From: Thelephora terrestris
Lineage: Eukaryota; Basidiomycota; Agaricomycetes; Thelephorales; Thelephoraceae
Length of the DNA stretch: 64,000 nucleotides
Assembly: GCA_015956445.1 (NCBI GenBank)
Contig: WIUZ02000009.1
Location: 1,240,001 to 1,304,000 of the forward strand
Reading direction: 5' to 3'
The notes beneath the pieces were generated by a model. That model made no database searches and had not been told where the DNA came from. It was given only the letters and a program-made list of their open reading frames with translations. Shown here piece by piece: positions 52,237 through 63,152 of the stretch. Position 1 is the stretch's first letter, and each line of letters begins with the position of its first letter. A program made the position numbers and the translations under genes.

Positions 52237-54344
52237 TCAGCCACCGAGAGTCGACGGGAAGCAAAGTGCGCAATGCAACTGGTGCGCCTGCGTCAACAGC
52301 GCGATATGCCCAAGCAGACACCCCTTCATGTTGCAAATATGCGGAGCCACGGGGTCGTACCCACTGCTTCCCGTCGTGATCCCGTGTTTCAGAATCAATT
52401 CCGACATTTCCCTTCTGCACAAGCTCAGCGCCTTCTTCCAGCATATCTGCGTAGAGGACGGAATTAGATATTCATGAAGTTGGGAGAAAGAGCGGGGGGG
52501 GAGGGTGGGACGAAGACGCGTACCCCGGTGTACATGTGAACTCGACGCATGGAGCTCTCGTTTCGCAGCTCTTGCGTCACCGTCGCGAGGTCGTTGACCG
52601 TGTCTGCGCAGAGCGTTTGATCGTCAACGGTGGCGGTGTTCATCGAGTGCTTCCCGAGAAGGTTATAGTTGAGGGCCAAATGCGTCAACACGATCACCGT
52701 GCAGCATTGCAACGAGAGGCATCCGTCCGCATCTCCAGCCTGAGAAAACTGGGTGTGCATGTCGGTCAAGGTGTCCAAGTGAGAGCGAAGTTTAGATATG
52801 AGGGCCCTCGTCCTCTCAAACCAGAGCGCTGGATCAGTTCGGGGTCAATATCCATTTTGATGGGACGAAAGGGGGAAGATCCCGTACCTTGATGCTGGAA
52901 AGAACCCTCAAGAATGCTAGAGTCCAAAGCAAGAAGCATCGTCGCCGCCCTGATCATCGGAGGGCACATCTTGAACAAGTGAGGGTAAATCCCCTGGCAA
53001 AAAAATCTCAAACAGTAAGCCAATGCGAGAGCTTGCACCCCAAAACGTCACTGACCGTCAACTCGGGGCTGAACTGCGCGTCCAAATGGTTCATGATCCC
53101 ACCGCTGCTCCCTTCCAATATGCGCAGCTGTCTCTCAGCGTTATGTGCCTGCGGTTTACGGAATCAGCGCCCGCGGTCGGCTTTGTGGAGTAAAGCACAG
53201 GGGGAGGGGAGAGAGAAACGAACAGTCAGCCAGTTCACAGGTTCCTCCAATGGTACGCCAGATTTGGCGTCACGAACACGGATCCGTAGCAGCGTCCGAT
53301 AATAGATGAGAGAGGCGAGGAAAGCCGTCCGGTCCTGTGACTGTTCAGAAATTTCAGCGTCCTCCGGACCCTTGGTCAGGACCAAATGCGGTAGGAACGC
53401 CGCAGGGTTCCTTTCGACCGCCCGGACGCATGACTCGAGGTACTTCTCCGCAAGCGGATAGTGCAGCTGAGTCAGATACCCGTACGCCATCAACCAGTGA
53501 GCCTGTGCGTACGTAAACGCGTCTTCCGATTCCTTCACCGCCGCTAAAGATTCCGACGCCATCCTGAAGAACCCTGCCTCCAGAGGCTTGAAGGACTGAA
53601 TGGGCGATTTGCGCTGGTAGATGAGGCATCCGAAAAGGTGGGCAAAGTCAACGTAGAAAGGGTGAACGAAGGTTCCGGACTTGTCACCGAGGATTATGGC
53701 TTGTTGCTTGGAGAGAGGTCCGCAGATCCCAATCTCGTAACGGTAGGAGACGAAGATGAGGCGGCTGGAGGCACAAATGAAAGAGAGGTTGAGTACCCCG
53801 GAGTCAAGAGTTGGCAAAGGAGAAAGACTCTTACAATCTAACTTGCATATCGGACTCGGATAACGTCGTAGGGTCGAACGCAAAAGGGTCTTCAAAGTCA
53901 GCAGCGTTCAGTCCCATCCCGGCGTTATTGTTGAGAAATTCGACTATAGGCGAGGGTGGCACGAGAGTGGCGTCTTCAGCTGGAACACCGACGCTGCCGA
54001 GAGTAACAAGCCCTCCGTCCTCATATACGCACTCAGACCCCCCTCGGGAGCTCTGACACTTCCCACATACGGGTCTGACTCCATCGCATCTCTGTGATAA
54101 ATAACCGATCAGGAATCAACTTTTTTTAATCACATGGGTGCATTGACTCCCTCGCGCCCGCGCACCTTCTTCTTGCGCCTGGGCGCCGCACGGGAAAGAC
54201 ACACAGGGGGTGATATCATCAATATGTACGATCGGCGATCGACGCGGGGCCCCCGGGGAACGCTCACCGGCACACTAGACAAGCCTCGCCTTTTGGGAGA
54301 GGTTCGTTAGGGGGGCGGGTTACCATACGGTAGGCATGGGACAT
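52237..54344 (-). CDS. Zn2Cys6 fungal transcription factor, 533 aa
   Basis: Eight exons close in phase: 54344-54268, 54178-54166 (13 nt), 54091-53835, 53764-53224, 53148-53056, 52993-52888, 52828-52524, 52446-52237. The binuclear cluster is complete: C-x2-C-x6-C-x6-C-x2-C-x8-C, with CLVC split from RRKKKRCDG and then CGKC. It is spread over three exons, the middle one only 13 nt. It would bind DNA at CGG-type half sites. The remainder is a helical regulatory region without a fungal-TF middle domain I can define (MAYGYLTQLHYPLAEKYLES looks TPR-like). Target genes are unknown. Confidence 0.9.
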
Positions 54345-55697
54345 CGTTGCACGGCCGGTATCTGTATCAAAAACCTAAGAATCGGAGAGTCGGAGTCAAT
54401 TCACCTCGTGAATATCTGTATACAGTCAGTGAAGGAGTTCGAACCATGATTCTCCTTACACTGTCCGCAGAGAACGCACCAAGGAGCGCAGCGACGCGCA
54501 CAGTCACTCGTTAGACAGGGGACTAGGACGAATATGGAACAGAATGCTCACCCGTGGCTCATCTGGGAGATGTTTGTCTAAACCTCCAAGCATTCCGTCT
54601 CCTTAAATCCTTTTCAAACAACCGGGAAGCGCGACCGGCTTTGACCAAAATACCGTGGAGCCGGCACTTCCGCGGTGTGAAAGTTCGAACAAAACCTCTG
54701 GAGGCGAGACCGCCGTCACACGATCCATCAGCCTGTAGCGGCGTGAGATCCCGCCGAAGGTTTAGAAGATTTAGAAGATCCTTGCCTCGAGTGCGTAGTA
54801 GTACGGACCGCAATCGAGCGTCAGATGCGTCATAAGCGGCACCGCTAGGTTATTTGCGAGAGACCGCGTTGCATATGATAGATCCTTGATCAGCACTGGC
54901 CCGTTGTCAAACAGACCCACTTCGGCCGCGAGTCATCATCTACGCCGAACCCCAGAACATCAATCACGGCGCCGGCATTTAGCACCTACAGCAAGTTACT
55001 CTGTTCCCCCGCAGACGTTATGGTTCGGCCCTTGTGAGATCCGGACGGGAAAGGACTTCCAAAAGAGCACAAATTTTCCCTGAAGCGTCCGGACACCTCG
55101 GTTAGGATGCGTGAGATGAAGAAGGGCGACAGTACCCGACGGCGGCCCCCCAGTGTCCTTCCCGCTGTCGGTCGAGTCGGAGAATCAAGAGGTGGTTCTG
55201 AAACCTTCACTTCGAGGCGCAGTTTCACGGAATCGTGGAACGATAGAAACCAAGGGTTGCTTATGTATGTTCTGAGCGTCGGTGGTAGATTCCCCCGCGT
55301 AGGATTCCACACAAAGGCGATCAGGGGGTCCAGGATCTGCATTCTTTGTCACCGTAACCCGGGATGGTCCAATGATCATGGAGCCGGGAGAGGAATGAAC
55401 CTTCCCCGCCACCTCAGTCACCTGATCCCAAGCCCCGGTCCCGCGTCTGCGGCGGAGCGCCTGTACATCAAACACTCATCTGTTCGGCAGCGACCTTGCT
55501 GAGGGTCCGTAAACTGTCATCGGCCAGGTAAGTACAGTATGTCGGTTTAACCCCTTCCGGTCGAGTCAACCCATGTTCAGCACGCATTTGGCACGACCGC
55601 AAGCAGCCATCCTCGGAACATTGCGAAACTCCACAAATCGCTTCCTCTCCCTCTCTCTCTCTCCGCCACTCCACCACCTCTTCGATACCGCACAACG
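54345..55697. other. 1.35-kb divergent spacer
   Basis: The region separates the transcription factor and PARG start codons. Frames on both strands (for example 55342-54986 minus) give low-complexity or featureless products. A CT-rich tract (CCTCTCTCTCTCTCCG, about 55650) lies 40 bp upstream of the PARG ATG. Nothing else is supported. Confidence 0.45.
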
Positions 55698-56663
55698 ATG
55701 AAGCACACTTCGAAACCGAGGCGCTCAAAACCGAAATTGACAAAGTATAAAGGTTCAGGCGGTGCCGGCCGAAACGAACGACGCGCTCTCGCCAAATCGA
55801 CCCTCGAGATCATCGAAGCGGGTCATTATACGTTCGAAGGCATCAAATATGACCTCCGGTCTCAGTTTGACGCTATGCTCTCCGGCACGCACTACTACGA
55901 CCCAGACTCCCTCTCCTCCTGGGAACAACCGGTGACACCGGCGAACGAACTCGCGCGCGATACGCCGACGGAGATCTCGATCGTCGAGGTCTCAACTTTG
56001 GAAGGCGCCGGCTTTCTATCTTCCGTCCCGTACGCATCGGAGAAGGAACGAAGACGGAGGGTGGGCGTGCTGAATTTTGCGTCGGCAAAGAAACCTGGCG
56101 GTGGGTTTCAGAGTGGTGCGCAGGCTCAAGAAGAATCTATCGCTCGTTCGTCTACACTATACCCATCCCTCGTCTCTTCGACCGCAGAGAAGTTCTACCG
56201 CCTGCACCACAAGAATCCCAAGGGCGGATACTATTCCCACGCTATGATATTATCTCCGAACGTCACAGTCTTCCGCACAGATGCGGGAAGGCTCGCAGCA
56301 CCAATGGAAATTGATGTCGTCACGAGCGCGGCCGTAAACGCAGGTGTTGCCCGCCGGACCCTGCACGGAATGGTTGCCGGAGCAGCGGAGGAAGTGAGGA
56401 TAGCGAAGGCAATGAAGGAACGGATGGGTCGGATCCTCTACTTGTTCGAGGAACAAGGAATTAAGGACCTTGTCTTGGGTAGTTTCGGGACGGGGGTATT
56501 TCAAAACAAAGTACCCGTCGTCGCGGCTATCTGGGCGGAATTATTGCTCGACCCCGACGCCCGGTTTGCAAACTCGTTTGATCGGGTCGTCTTTGCAATC
56601 CTCGGTCGCGAGACCTTTGTGGAGTTCAAGGATATTTTTGAAGAGCGTCAACTTACAAAGTGA
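55698..56663 (+). CDS. Microbial-type poly(ADP-ribose) glycohydrolase (TIGR02452-like)
   Basis: A single uninterrupted exon of 321 residues starts at ATG 55698. The signature GGG-x7-QEE at residues 134-146 (PGGGFQSGAQAQEES) is that of the PARG catalytic fold, in the bacterial/filamentous-fungal type. Supporting motifs are VGVLNFASAKKPGGG and a phosphate-binding-like loop LGSFGTGVFQN near 262. The N-terminal 30 residues are basic and may be a nuclear or nucleolar signal (KPRRSKPKLTKYK). The enzyme would cut ribose-ribose bonds of poly(ADP-ribose), probably in stress or DNA repair. It is the only intron-free protein gene in the host part of the window. Confidence 0.92.
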   Translation: MKHTSKPRRSKPKLTKYKGSGGAGRNERRALAKSTLEIIEAGHYTFEGIKYDLRSQFDAMLSGTHYYDPDSLSSWEQPVTPANELARDTPTEISIVEVSTLEGAGFLSSVPYASEKERRRRVGVLNFASAKKPGGGFQSGAQAQEESIARSSTLYPSLVSSTAEKFYRLHHKNPKGGYYSHAMILSPNVTVFRTDAGRLAAPMEIDVVTSAAVNAGVARRTLHGMVAGAAEEVRIAKAMKERMGRILYLFEEQGIKDLVLGSFGTGVFQNKVPVVAAIWAELLLDPDARFANSFDRVVFAILGRETFVEFKDIFEERQLTK

Positions 56664-56974
56664 TGATCACACGTTAACGTGTGGGTCTCTTGGAACGTCG
56701 GTGAGTGGTGATTACCGATGCATATATTTGGTGTTCATGTACTTCGCGGTATGTCAGATCCACGTCAGTGATCGACGCCCGATGAGCCGTTTCACCTCTG
56801 TCCCGCTCAGCCAACGGAGCAAACGGCAGAAGGGCGGGCAGCTGATCCGGGGCACATGCGTATGATAGTCTATCTTCTGGGTTTGGTCATACGTAAAGCC
56901 TGGATATCATTTCGACCATCATAAATTAACACGGCCTCGATGCGGCCAACGGCTACCTGAGAGTGTGATGGATA

Positions 56975-57575
56975 TTAAAGCAAGTTTCCCACAGAGCGTG
57001 GCGCCTTGGAAGCCTTTGTACGTGAAAGCCTGGAAAAGTGCTGAAGTACCTCATCAAGGAAAGATCAATCAGACAAGCTGAGCCACAAACTCCTCGGTGA
57101 CTCAAGTGCTTACCGCCGGGGTTACCAGCGTGCCTCAATTTGAAGAGCGAACCTCCGCCTCGACTGGGTGTGCGCACCAGACCATATGATGAGCGATCTG
57201 AAGGCAAATGACGACAAGGGTCCACCTACGCTTGTCCCAATCGCCCTGATCCCGCGAGGCAGACCCGTTCAAGGTCTGTTCCGAGTGTGATTTTCCCAGC
57301 AAGACCTCCTTCCATCCAATCTCGGACTGATTCCTGCCGACCTCTTTTGGGACGGGTGATGTGGAGATCCCCGCCAACTTCCGTAGCCTTTCAACCTCCT
57401 GAGAGTCCATCTTCCGGCCGTGTTCTAGATTCTGAACCAGCGTCTCCAAGATTGATATTTTGCCAGAGTAATGGGCGCGGTCCTCCTCGGTCGCCCTACG
57501 TTCGTATAAAAGGTGCATTGAGAAAGAGGTCAACGCCAGCGAGTAAACGATGTGTGGCATAAACCGGAGCGACAT
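56975..57575 (-). CDS. Orphan with N-terminal membrane helix and coiled coil, 170 aa
   Basis: A four-exon model (57575-57230, 57197-57114, 57077-57050, 57029-56975) closes in phase 1, 1, 2. The N-terminus has a hydrophobic helix (MPHIVYSLALTSFSMHLLY), followed by a charged helix suited to a coiled coil (GKISILETLVQNLEHGRKMDSQEVERLRKLAG). The frame is open upstream of ATG 57575 for a further 25 codons (FFPRTLVVPSWNAFILTM), and another ATG near 57642 in a different frame may belong to an upstream exon. The start is therefore uncertain, and the last two small exons are the weakest part. No family is recognised. Confidence 0.5.
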
Positions 57576-57787
57576 GGTGAGAATGAAAGCGTTCCAAGAC
57601 GGGACGACAAGTGTTCGTGGAAAGAAGCCGAGGGCTCGGACATCAACGTGATTGTCGAGTCCAGGGGTTTTTAGAGCCGCTCAAAGTGTCCTCTGTAGTT
57701 TCCCAGGGACTCTGCCCCCACATCCTCTCTTCCACGTCGCGTCACATAGCCCTTACCCGCATCCTTTCGTTCCTTAATTCCTTATAG

Positions 57788-58833
57788 ATGGCGGACGCGG
57801 AGCAACCAGTTGACTTGGGTGTTCGTTCGGACGCTTTGGAACAGGTTCGTTGCCTTCGGAGTTGGTCTGGTAGATTGTTCTGTTGAGCGACTCTATGGGA
57901 CAGATATTCAGAAGGGTCGAGGAGGAAAGTGAGAGAAGAGCGTTCGTGGAGGAGATGGCAGAGACTTTTGCGCGGCGACAAGCTTCCCCCTTGCCTTCGG
58001 GCACTATTGTCCCAATCTTCCAACAGCCAATGGATGGTAACGACGCCAATGCGAGTACTCTCAAGTCGGAGAAATTCCGACGGAGGGCTAGTCTGTCCGT
58101 ATCACGATTTGGACAGGTGAGCCGCATCCGGTCGCCGTGTATGCTAATGTTCATGCTCAATCTTGCCCATTTGCTTCAGATCCCAGAGAACTCCGTCGAT
58201 GTTACCCCCAGTCAAACTGGGATTACTCGGTCTGCGTCCGCAGTATCATCGCTTGCTCTCAAATCCCCCTTATACGCTCAACCTCCTGTGAGTTTTGCAG
58301 GGCTTCGGGGCTTCGATCATGATGAATTCATTTACTCATCACTCCGGTTTGCGCAGGCACCGAGCGTGGACTCGTTCGGCTCAGAAGGGGAGGTCCACGA
58401 GGTCGGTCTTGTAGACGACCACGTTACACAGATGCGTCACATCTCCGGAAAACCGTCGATCTCGAAGGCGGTCGGAGGGATGATCTCCAGGACGATCTCG
58501 ACCCGGAGATCGAAGAGCAACCTCAAGGTGGTCAGCTCGCAGAACCTTTTCATCGGGGTGTCTGTCACTGAGCACGAAGAAGCCAGTGAGCTGGAGAACG
58601 AACCTGAAGCGGCCAAGAAGTTGGTTGTGACCTCCGCTACGGTGCACGCTCCTTTAAAGAAGCAACCGTCGAAACGGGATGTGGGATCTCCTGACCCTGA
58701 GGAGCAGGATGACTGGATAAATCGAGCTCGCAAGTTCGGGCGGAAGATTCGACGGAAAAGTCAAGCCTGGCTGAGTGGTCAGGGACCAAAAGCGGTCGCC
58801 TCCGCCAGCCCGCCAACAACAGCAACAAACTAA
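57788..58833 (+). CDS. Orphan, basic C-terminus, 284 aa
   Basis: Exons 57788-57844, 57904-58116, 58180-58287 and 58357-58833 close in phase 0 throughout. The protein begins MADAEQPVDLG, has a charged helix (FRRVEEESERRAFVEEMAETFARRQ), Ser-rich middle parts, and ends in a basic segment (WINRARKFGRKIRRKSQAW). No domain is recognised. Most of it is probably disordered, with many potential Ser/Thr phosphorylation sites (RRRASLSVS, SRTISTRRSKS). Confidence 0.7.
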
Positions 58834-59650
58834 TTTTTTGAGGCCTTGATACTATATCAACCCGTGTAAATTCCATCCCCCTCCCTTATGCTGGTTCTAT
58901 GCTCTCCATCTCGTCTAACCGGGCTTTCAAGCAGATTTACCCTCGCATTCCCTCTTGCATCATTTACTTTCCTTGCGTTCTCTCCCACCTTTCCCCGCTG
59001 CTCTAGAGTACTTATTATTATCACTTACCGTATCGTTCACTCTATCACCGTAGTCGCATCTCTGGGTCGATGCGCTCATAAACCGTACATACAAACAGTC
59101 GAAACAGAACACAGGCTTTGGTTATTGCTCTCGTCCTACCACTCGAATAAATTCGCTTTCTTGTCCATCACCTCATGCTCTGATCTCATCTCCCTCTGAT
59201 TCTTGCCACAACACTCTTCGATGGTGATCACCTCGCGTAACCTTACACCCTGATCCTTGGGAATCTCGAATCTCGACTGGGGATCTGGAAATTGGAATTT
59301 ACGTCAAGCCCGGGCCTCGCCTGATCCACGCGTCGCCAGTCAAATTCCCAGTGCTTATCGATCCACAAAACAGGCCTTCAATAGCGTATCGTTAACCCAC
59401 AGCCCAGGGCCGGTGAATAGCGAACATGAGGCGACACGTGTAGCGGATCCATTTATGAGCTGACAACGCCGGCCTCTCAAAAATCATCCCCCCTTTGCCT
59501 CCTCCTCCTTCCTCCCTTTCCCCTTCCGGTCCGGCCAGGGCACATTCCTACTAAATCTTCACGAAAATTTGGACGTGTTAACGACTCACGACACGTATCT
59601 CCATCAATACCCATCCTATCCGCCCACCGTTTTCTACGACACTGCACGAC
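58834..59650. other. Spacer and promoter of the BTB gene
   Basis: This is an AT-moderate intergenic stretch with pyrimidine-rich tracts at 59490-59530. Short plus-strand frames have no features. No gene is supported. Confidence 0.45.
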
Positions 59651-62471
59651 ATGTCATTTTTTGCGGCCCCATTCTTCGGCTCGACGACGAGCAACCGTGA
59701 ACCCCAGGGTTATGGGTCACCAAAGCCTGTCCAAACATATCAGCCTATCCCAGCGGTCGGAACCCCCGCCTTTGGAGGGTTGGGGCGGCCAATGACCCCA
59801 AAGAATCCAGCCGTCATTCTAGCTACACCAAGGACGTTGAACCGACCGTCCAGCCCATAGTTCCCTCCCTCGAGCGACCACGCCGCAACAAAGAGTATTA
59901 TCTTGAAGGTGGTGACATGTATTTTCTGGTCTGTGTCCCTCCCGTGAATTCCCGGATCGTTCTCTAACTCTCGGGATCACAGGTCGAAAATTACTTGTTC
60001 CGTGTCCATAGGTACGCAAGATCTTAGCACTTTGATCGATAGAAGTGTGGCGGGAACGGAAGCTAACTATAGGAAACCCTAGGTATTTTTTCGAGCGGGA
60101 ATCGCCCGTGTTCAGAAAACAGTTTGCTGATAGCGCTGTCAACGGCAATCACCGCCTCGGGTCGTCCGATGCCGACCCCCTTGTCCTGCACGAGGTCACC
60201 GTGGATGATTTTTCCCGCTTCCTTTGGGTCTTCTATAACCCGTGCGTCTATCTCATTTCCTCTCTCTCCTTCCTAGATTTCATATCTGATACATCTGCGA
60301 TATCGTGGACAGCATATACTCTATCTACGATGCCACCGCGGAGGATTGGGCTGCTATTCTGGGACTCGCCCATCACTGGCAATTTTCCGAGGTCAAATGT
60401 CTCGTCGTTCGAGAGCTCGAGAAGCAGGTCATCCCCTCAATTTACAAGATCGTCATCTATCATCGTTACGACGTCGATCGCGGACTGCTCCTCCCCTCCT
60501 ACACGGACCTCGTGTCCAGGGAAGAGACGTTGAACTTTGACGAGGCGAAGGATCTCGGGTTGGAAACCTCGTTGATGATCATGACCGCTCGTGAGATCGT
60601 GAGGAAGGGGGACTCTCCCGTATTCGCCTTGAGGGTTTCGAAAGAGGAATTGAGGAACATCATCCGCCACGTCTTCCGGTTCCCTGAGCTACGGTCAGAT
60701 TCGCCGTTCAGTGATGTTACCGCCGCCGAGCCTGCTTCGGACCATCGGAGCCCACCAATCGTCACAGAGAAGACGAATCTGCCCTCTGTTCCCGAAAATG
60801 AGAACGAACCGATCACCTTTACCGCCTCTGCGTCGCTCAACTCTCCTCTTCCTCCCACTGTGGCGGAATCTACGCCGATCATCTCTGCCCCCACTCCCCC
60901 TGTTCCTACTCCTTCGACTCAAAATAACCAAGCGTCATCCAAACCGACTCCTGTTACTCCAAAGAAGGGTGATACGAAGCCTGCGACTGTCAGCCCACAA
61001 AAGGACGAACCCAAGCCGAAGGATGAGCCTGTCAAGACTACTACTCCTGCTAAGAAGGATGAATCCAAGCCGAACGCCCAGGAACCAGTTCAGCCTCAGA
61101 TCCAACCAAAAGCGGAGATCCAAGAGGAAAAAAAGAGTCCGTTCGCCTTACGACTTGCCAATGCTACCAAGGGTGCCGGCAGTCCCACTACCACCAAGGA
61201 CAAGGATGGAGATAAGCAGACCGACAATAAGGAGGCTAAGGACGCCAAGGACATAGCTGACACCAAGGACGCCGCTGGTCCTCCCGCCACCGGACAGGAC
61301 CTCAACGGAACCCCCGGCGGTACCCCTCTCTTGAACCAGGGTACTGATCAGCCGGGCACGCCGATACCAGGTCAATCGGTGACGATCTGTTCCCTTGTTT
61401 AACACCAATACTGATTGACCCAATTTTTTTTAGCTCTCGGAGAAGAAACTCAAAACGCTTTTGGCACAAGCCGGAAAAACAAAAAGAACAAAGGCCAAGG
61501 AGGCGGAAACCAGCAGCAGCACCAAGGGCAAGGAAACAATTCCGGAAAGCCTCAAAGTCCTGTCAACAACAAATCACTCGGCTGGTTCTGAACTCGGAGA
61601 GACGGTACCCGGAGCCAAGGTGGCGGAGACGAAGGCGGGTGGGAAAGGTAAAGGGAAGAAAACCGTCGCGGGCGACGAAGAGAAGGGCGAGGAAAAACCC
61701 GCCAATGCTGTGGATGTGGATGAGTTGAAAGGAAACGTGAAAACCGGTATCTCCGGAGACGAGAAGAAAGGCGATGCTGGACAGGATACGAAGAAATCTG
61801 GAAATGGGATCGCGGGCAACATCCCTCCTGACGCCACCGCTGACAATGCTACGAACCCCGTTGCCGCAAATATCAACGCTGCTGCTAACTCGGAAACGCC
61901 AACAACGACTACGGACAAGAAGGACAACGCAGCGAAGAAGGAAGCCGATTCCACCACTAAGAAAGAGACCACTGGACCGTCCCTGGACGGGAAAACAGCC
62001 AAGCCGAAGGCGGGAGTTGAGTCCGTCATCGCGGAAGAGGGGGATATCACCACTCCCAAACGAGTCACGAAGGAACTCCCTGCTTCTCCTGCAAAGCCTC
62101 TCAAGGAGAAGCTTGGTTTGATGGTTCCCGAGTCCTCAAAGAACGGCTCAGCCCCCACTGCCGTGACAGACTGTACCTTGTCCCCCCTTCAGAAAGCGCT
62201 CAAAGACGCCGAGGACGAGACGCTGATGGAACGTATGGCCAGACTGAAGATTGTGGGTGGGAACTACCAACCACCGAAGGACGTCGCGCCGCCAGCACAA
62301 ACTGACGTGGATTCCGGGTTCGACGGTGAGACTGCGCCGAGTACTCCAAGATCGAGGGCCGGGAGGGGAAGTTTCAGCCTCACCTTGCACGCCGATGTCC
62401 CGATGAGCGACGATGATGAATTCTTCCTCGATTGCGACTCCGCCTCGATATCCAATTTCGGTGGCTTGTGA
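59651..62471 (+). CDS. BTB/POZ-domain protein with long charged tail, about 824 aa
   Basis: The BTB-like core spans small exons: ...YYLEGGDMYFL (to 59928), VENYLFRVHR (59983-60011), YFFERESPVFRKQFAD...FYNP (60083-60241), and IYSIYDATAEDWAAIL onward (60313-61378). The last exon is 61434-62471. This is the usual layout of agaricomycete BTB proteins. After about residue 270 the chain becomes Pro/Lys/Glu/Thr-rich and disordered, ending MSDDDEFFLDCDSASISNFGGL. The 5' part is the doubtful bit. ATG 59651 opens a frame (MSFFAAPFFGSTTSN) different from the BTB frame. An intron 59716-59810 restores it exactly, but its donor GTCACC is unusual. The function of such proteins is not known. BTB domains form dimers and often serve as Cul3 adaptors. 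Confidence 0.8.
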
Positions 62472-63152
62472 ACTGTAGGCGACACTCACTACTCGTAGAT
62501 CTTCGATACCCGTTCCCCAGTTTGTCCCATAGCTCTGTGTCTCCCTTGGCTCTCGGTTTTCTTGTCTCTCTTGCCTGTTTTCCCTTCTCGGCCTTGCTTT
62601 CCTGTCGTTCTTGACTTATCCTTTCGTATTCGTCGTGTTGCGTCTGTATTCAACCGTTTGTAGTGTACATTAGTTGTTGATGTTCAGGCCTACCTGTGGT
62701 TACCCTTGTCAGTGTTGTCCGGATTGTCCTTTGTACAATAGAATCCTGTTCACTCCCAGGTTCGAACTTGGCCCTCCCTGGTGCCTTCGCGTTCCGTCGG
62801 ATTTGGTCAATCTGGACGGAAAATTCTGCCGCGATCATTCCGAGACGCCGGACGGACATGAGTCGCGCCCCCTCTCGAAATGGGTAATCTCAACGTGCTT
62901 TCAACCTTCACCTGCATCCCCCACTTCCGTGAATCCACATCCCGACTTGTGCTCGGGATTCCACTTCTTTGCGTCCCGGGTTCTCTCCAAACCGTCACGG
63001 ATTCGTGGAGATCACTCTTAAACATCCGCTTACGAAGCCTCCTCGCTTGCGCCCCCCACACACGAGGACACGAACCGCGTACTTTGAGGCCCAGTGCTCT
63101 GTGGACCGCCGCTGCGTTGGGTTTCTTGCACTCTTTCAGGGTTTAGCCGACC
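62472..63152. other. Spacer, no gene
   Basis: This region is pyrimidine-rich on the plus strand just after the BTB stop. Overlapping short frames at 62650-63150 on both strands lack features. It is the upstream region of the last gene. Confidence 0.45.

Noticed and set aside
54420-54450. GGTTCGAAC-like sequence as a tRNA T-arm
   Set aside because: Flanking bases do not pair into a T-stem and no acceptor or D-arm is present.
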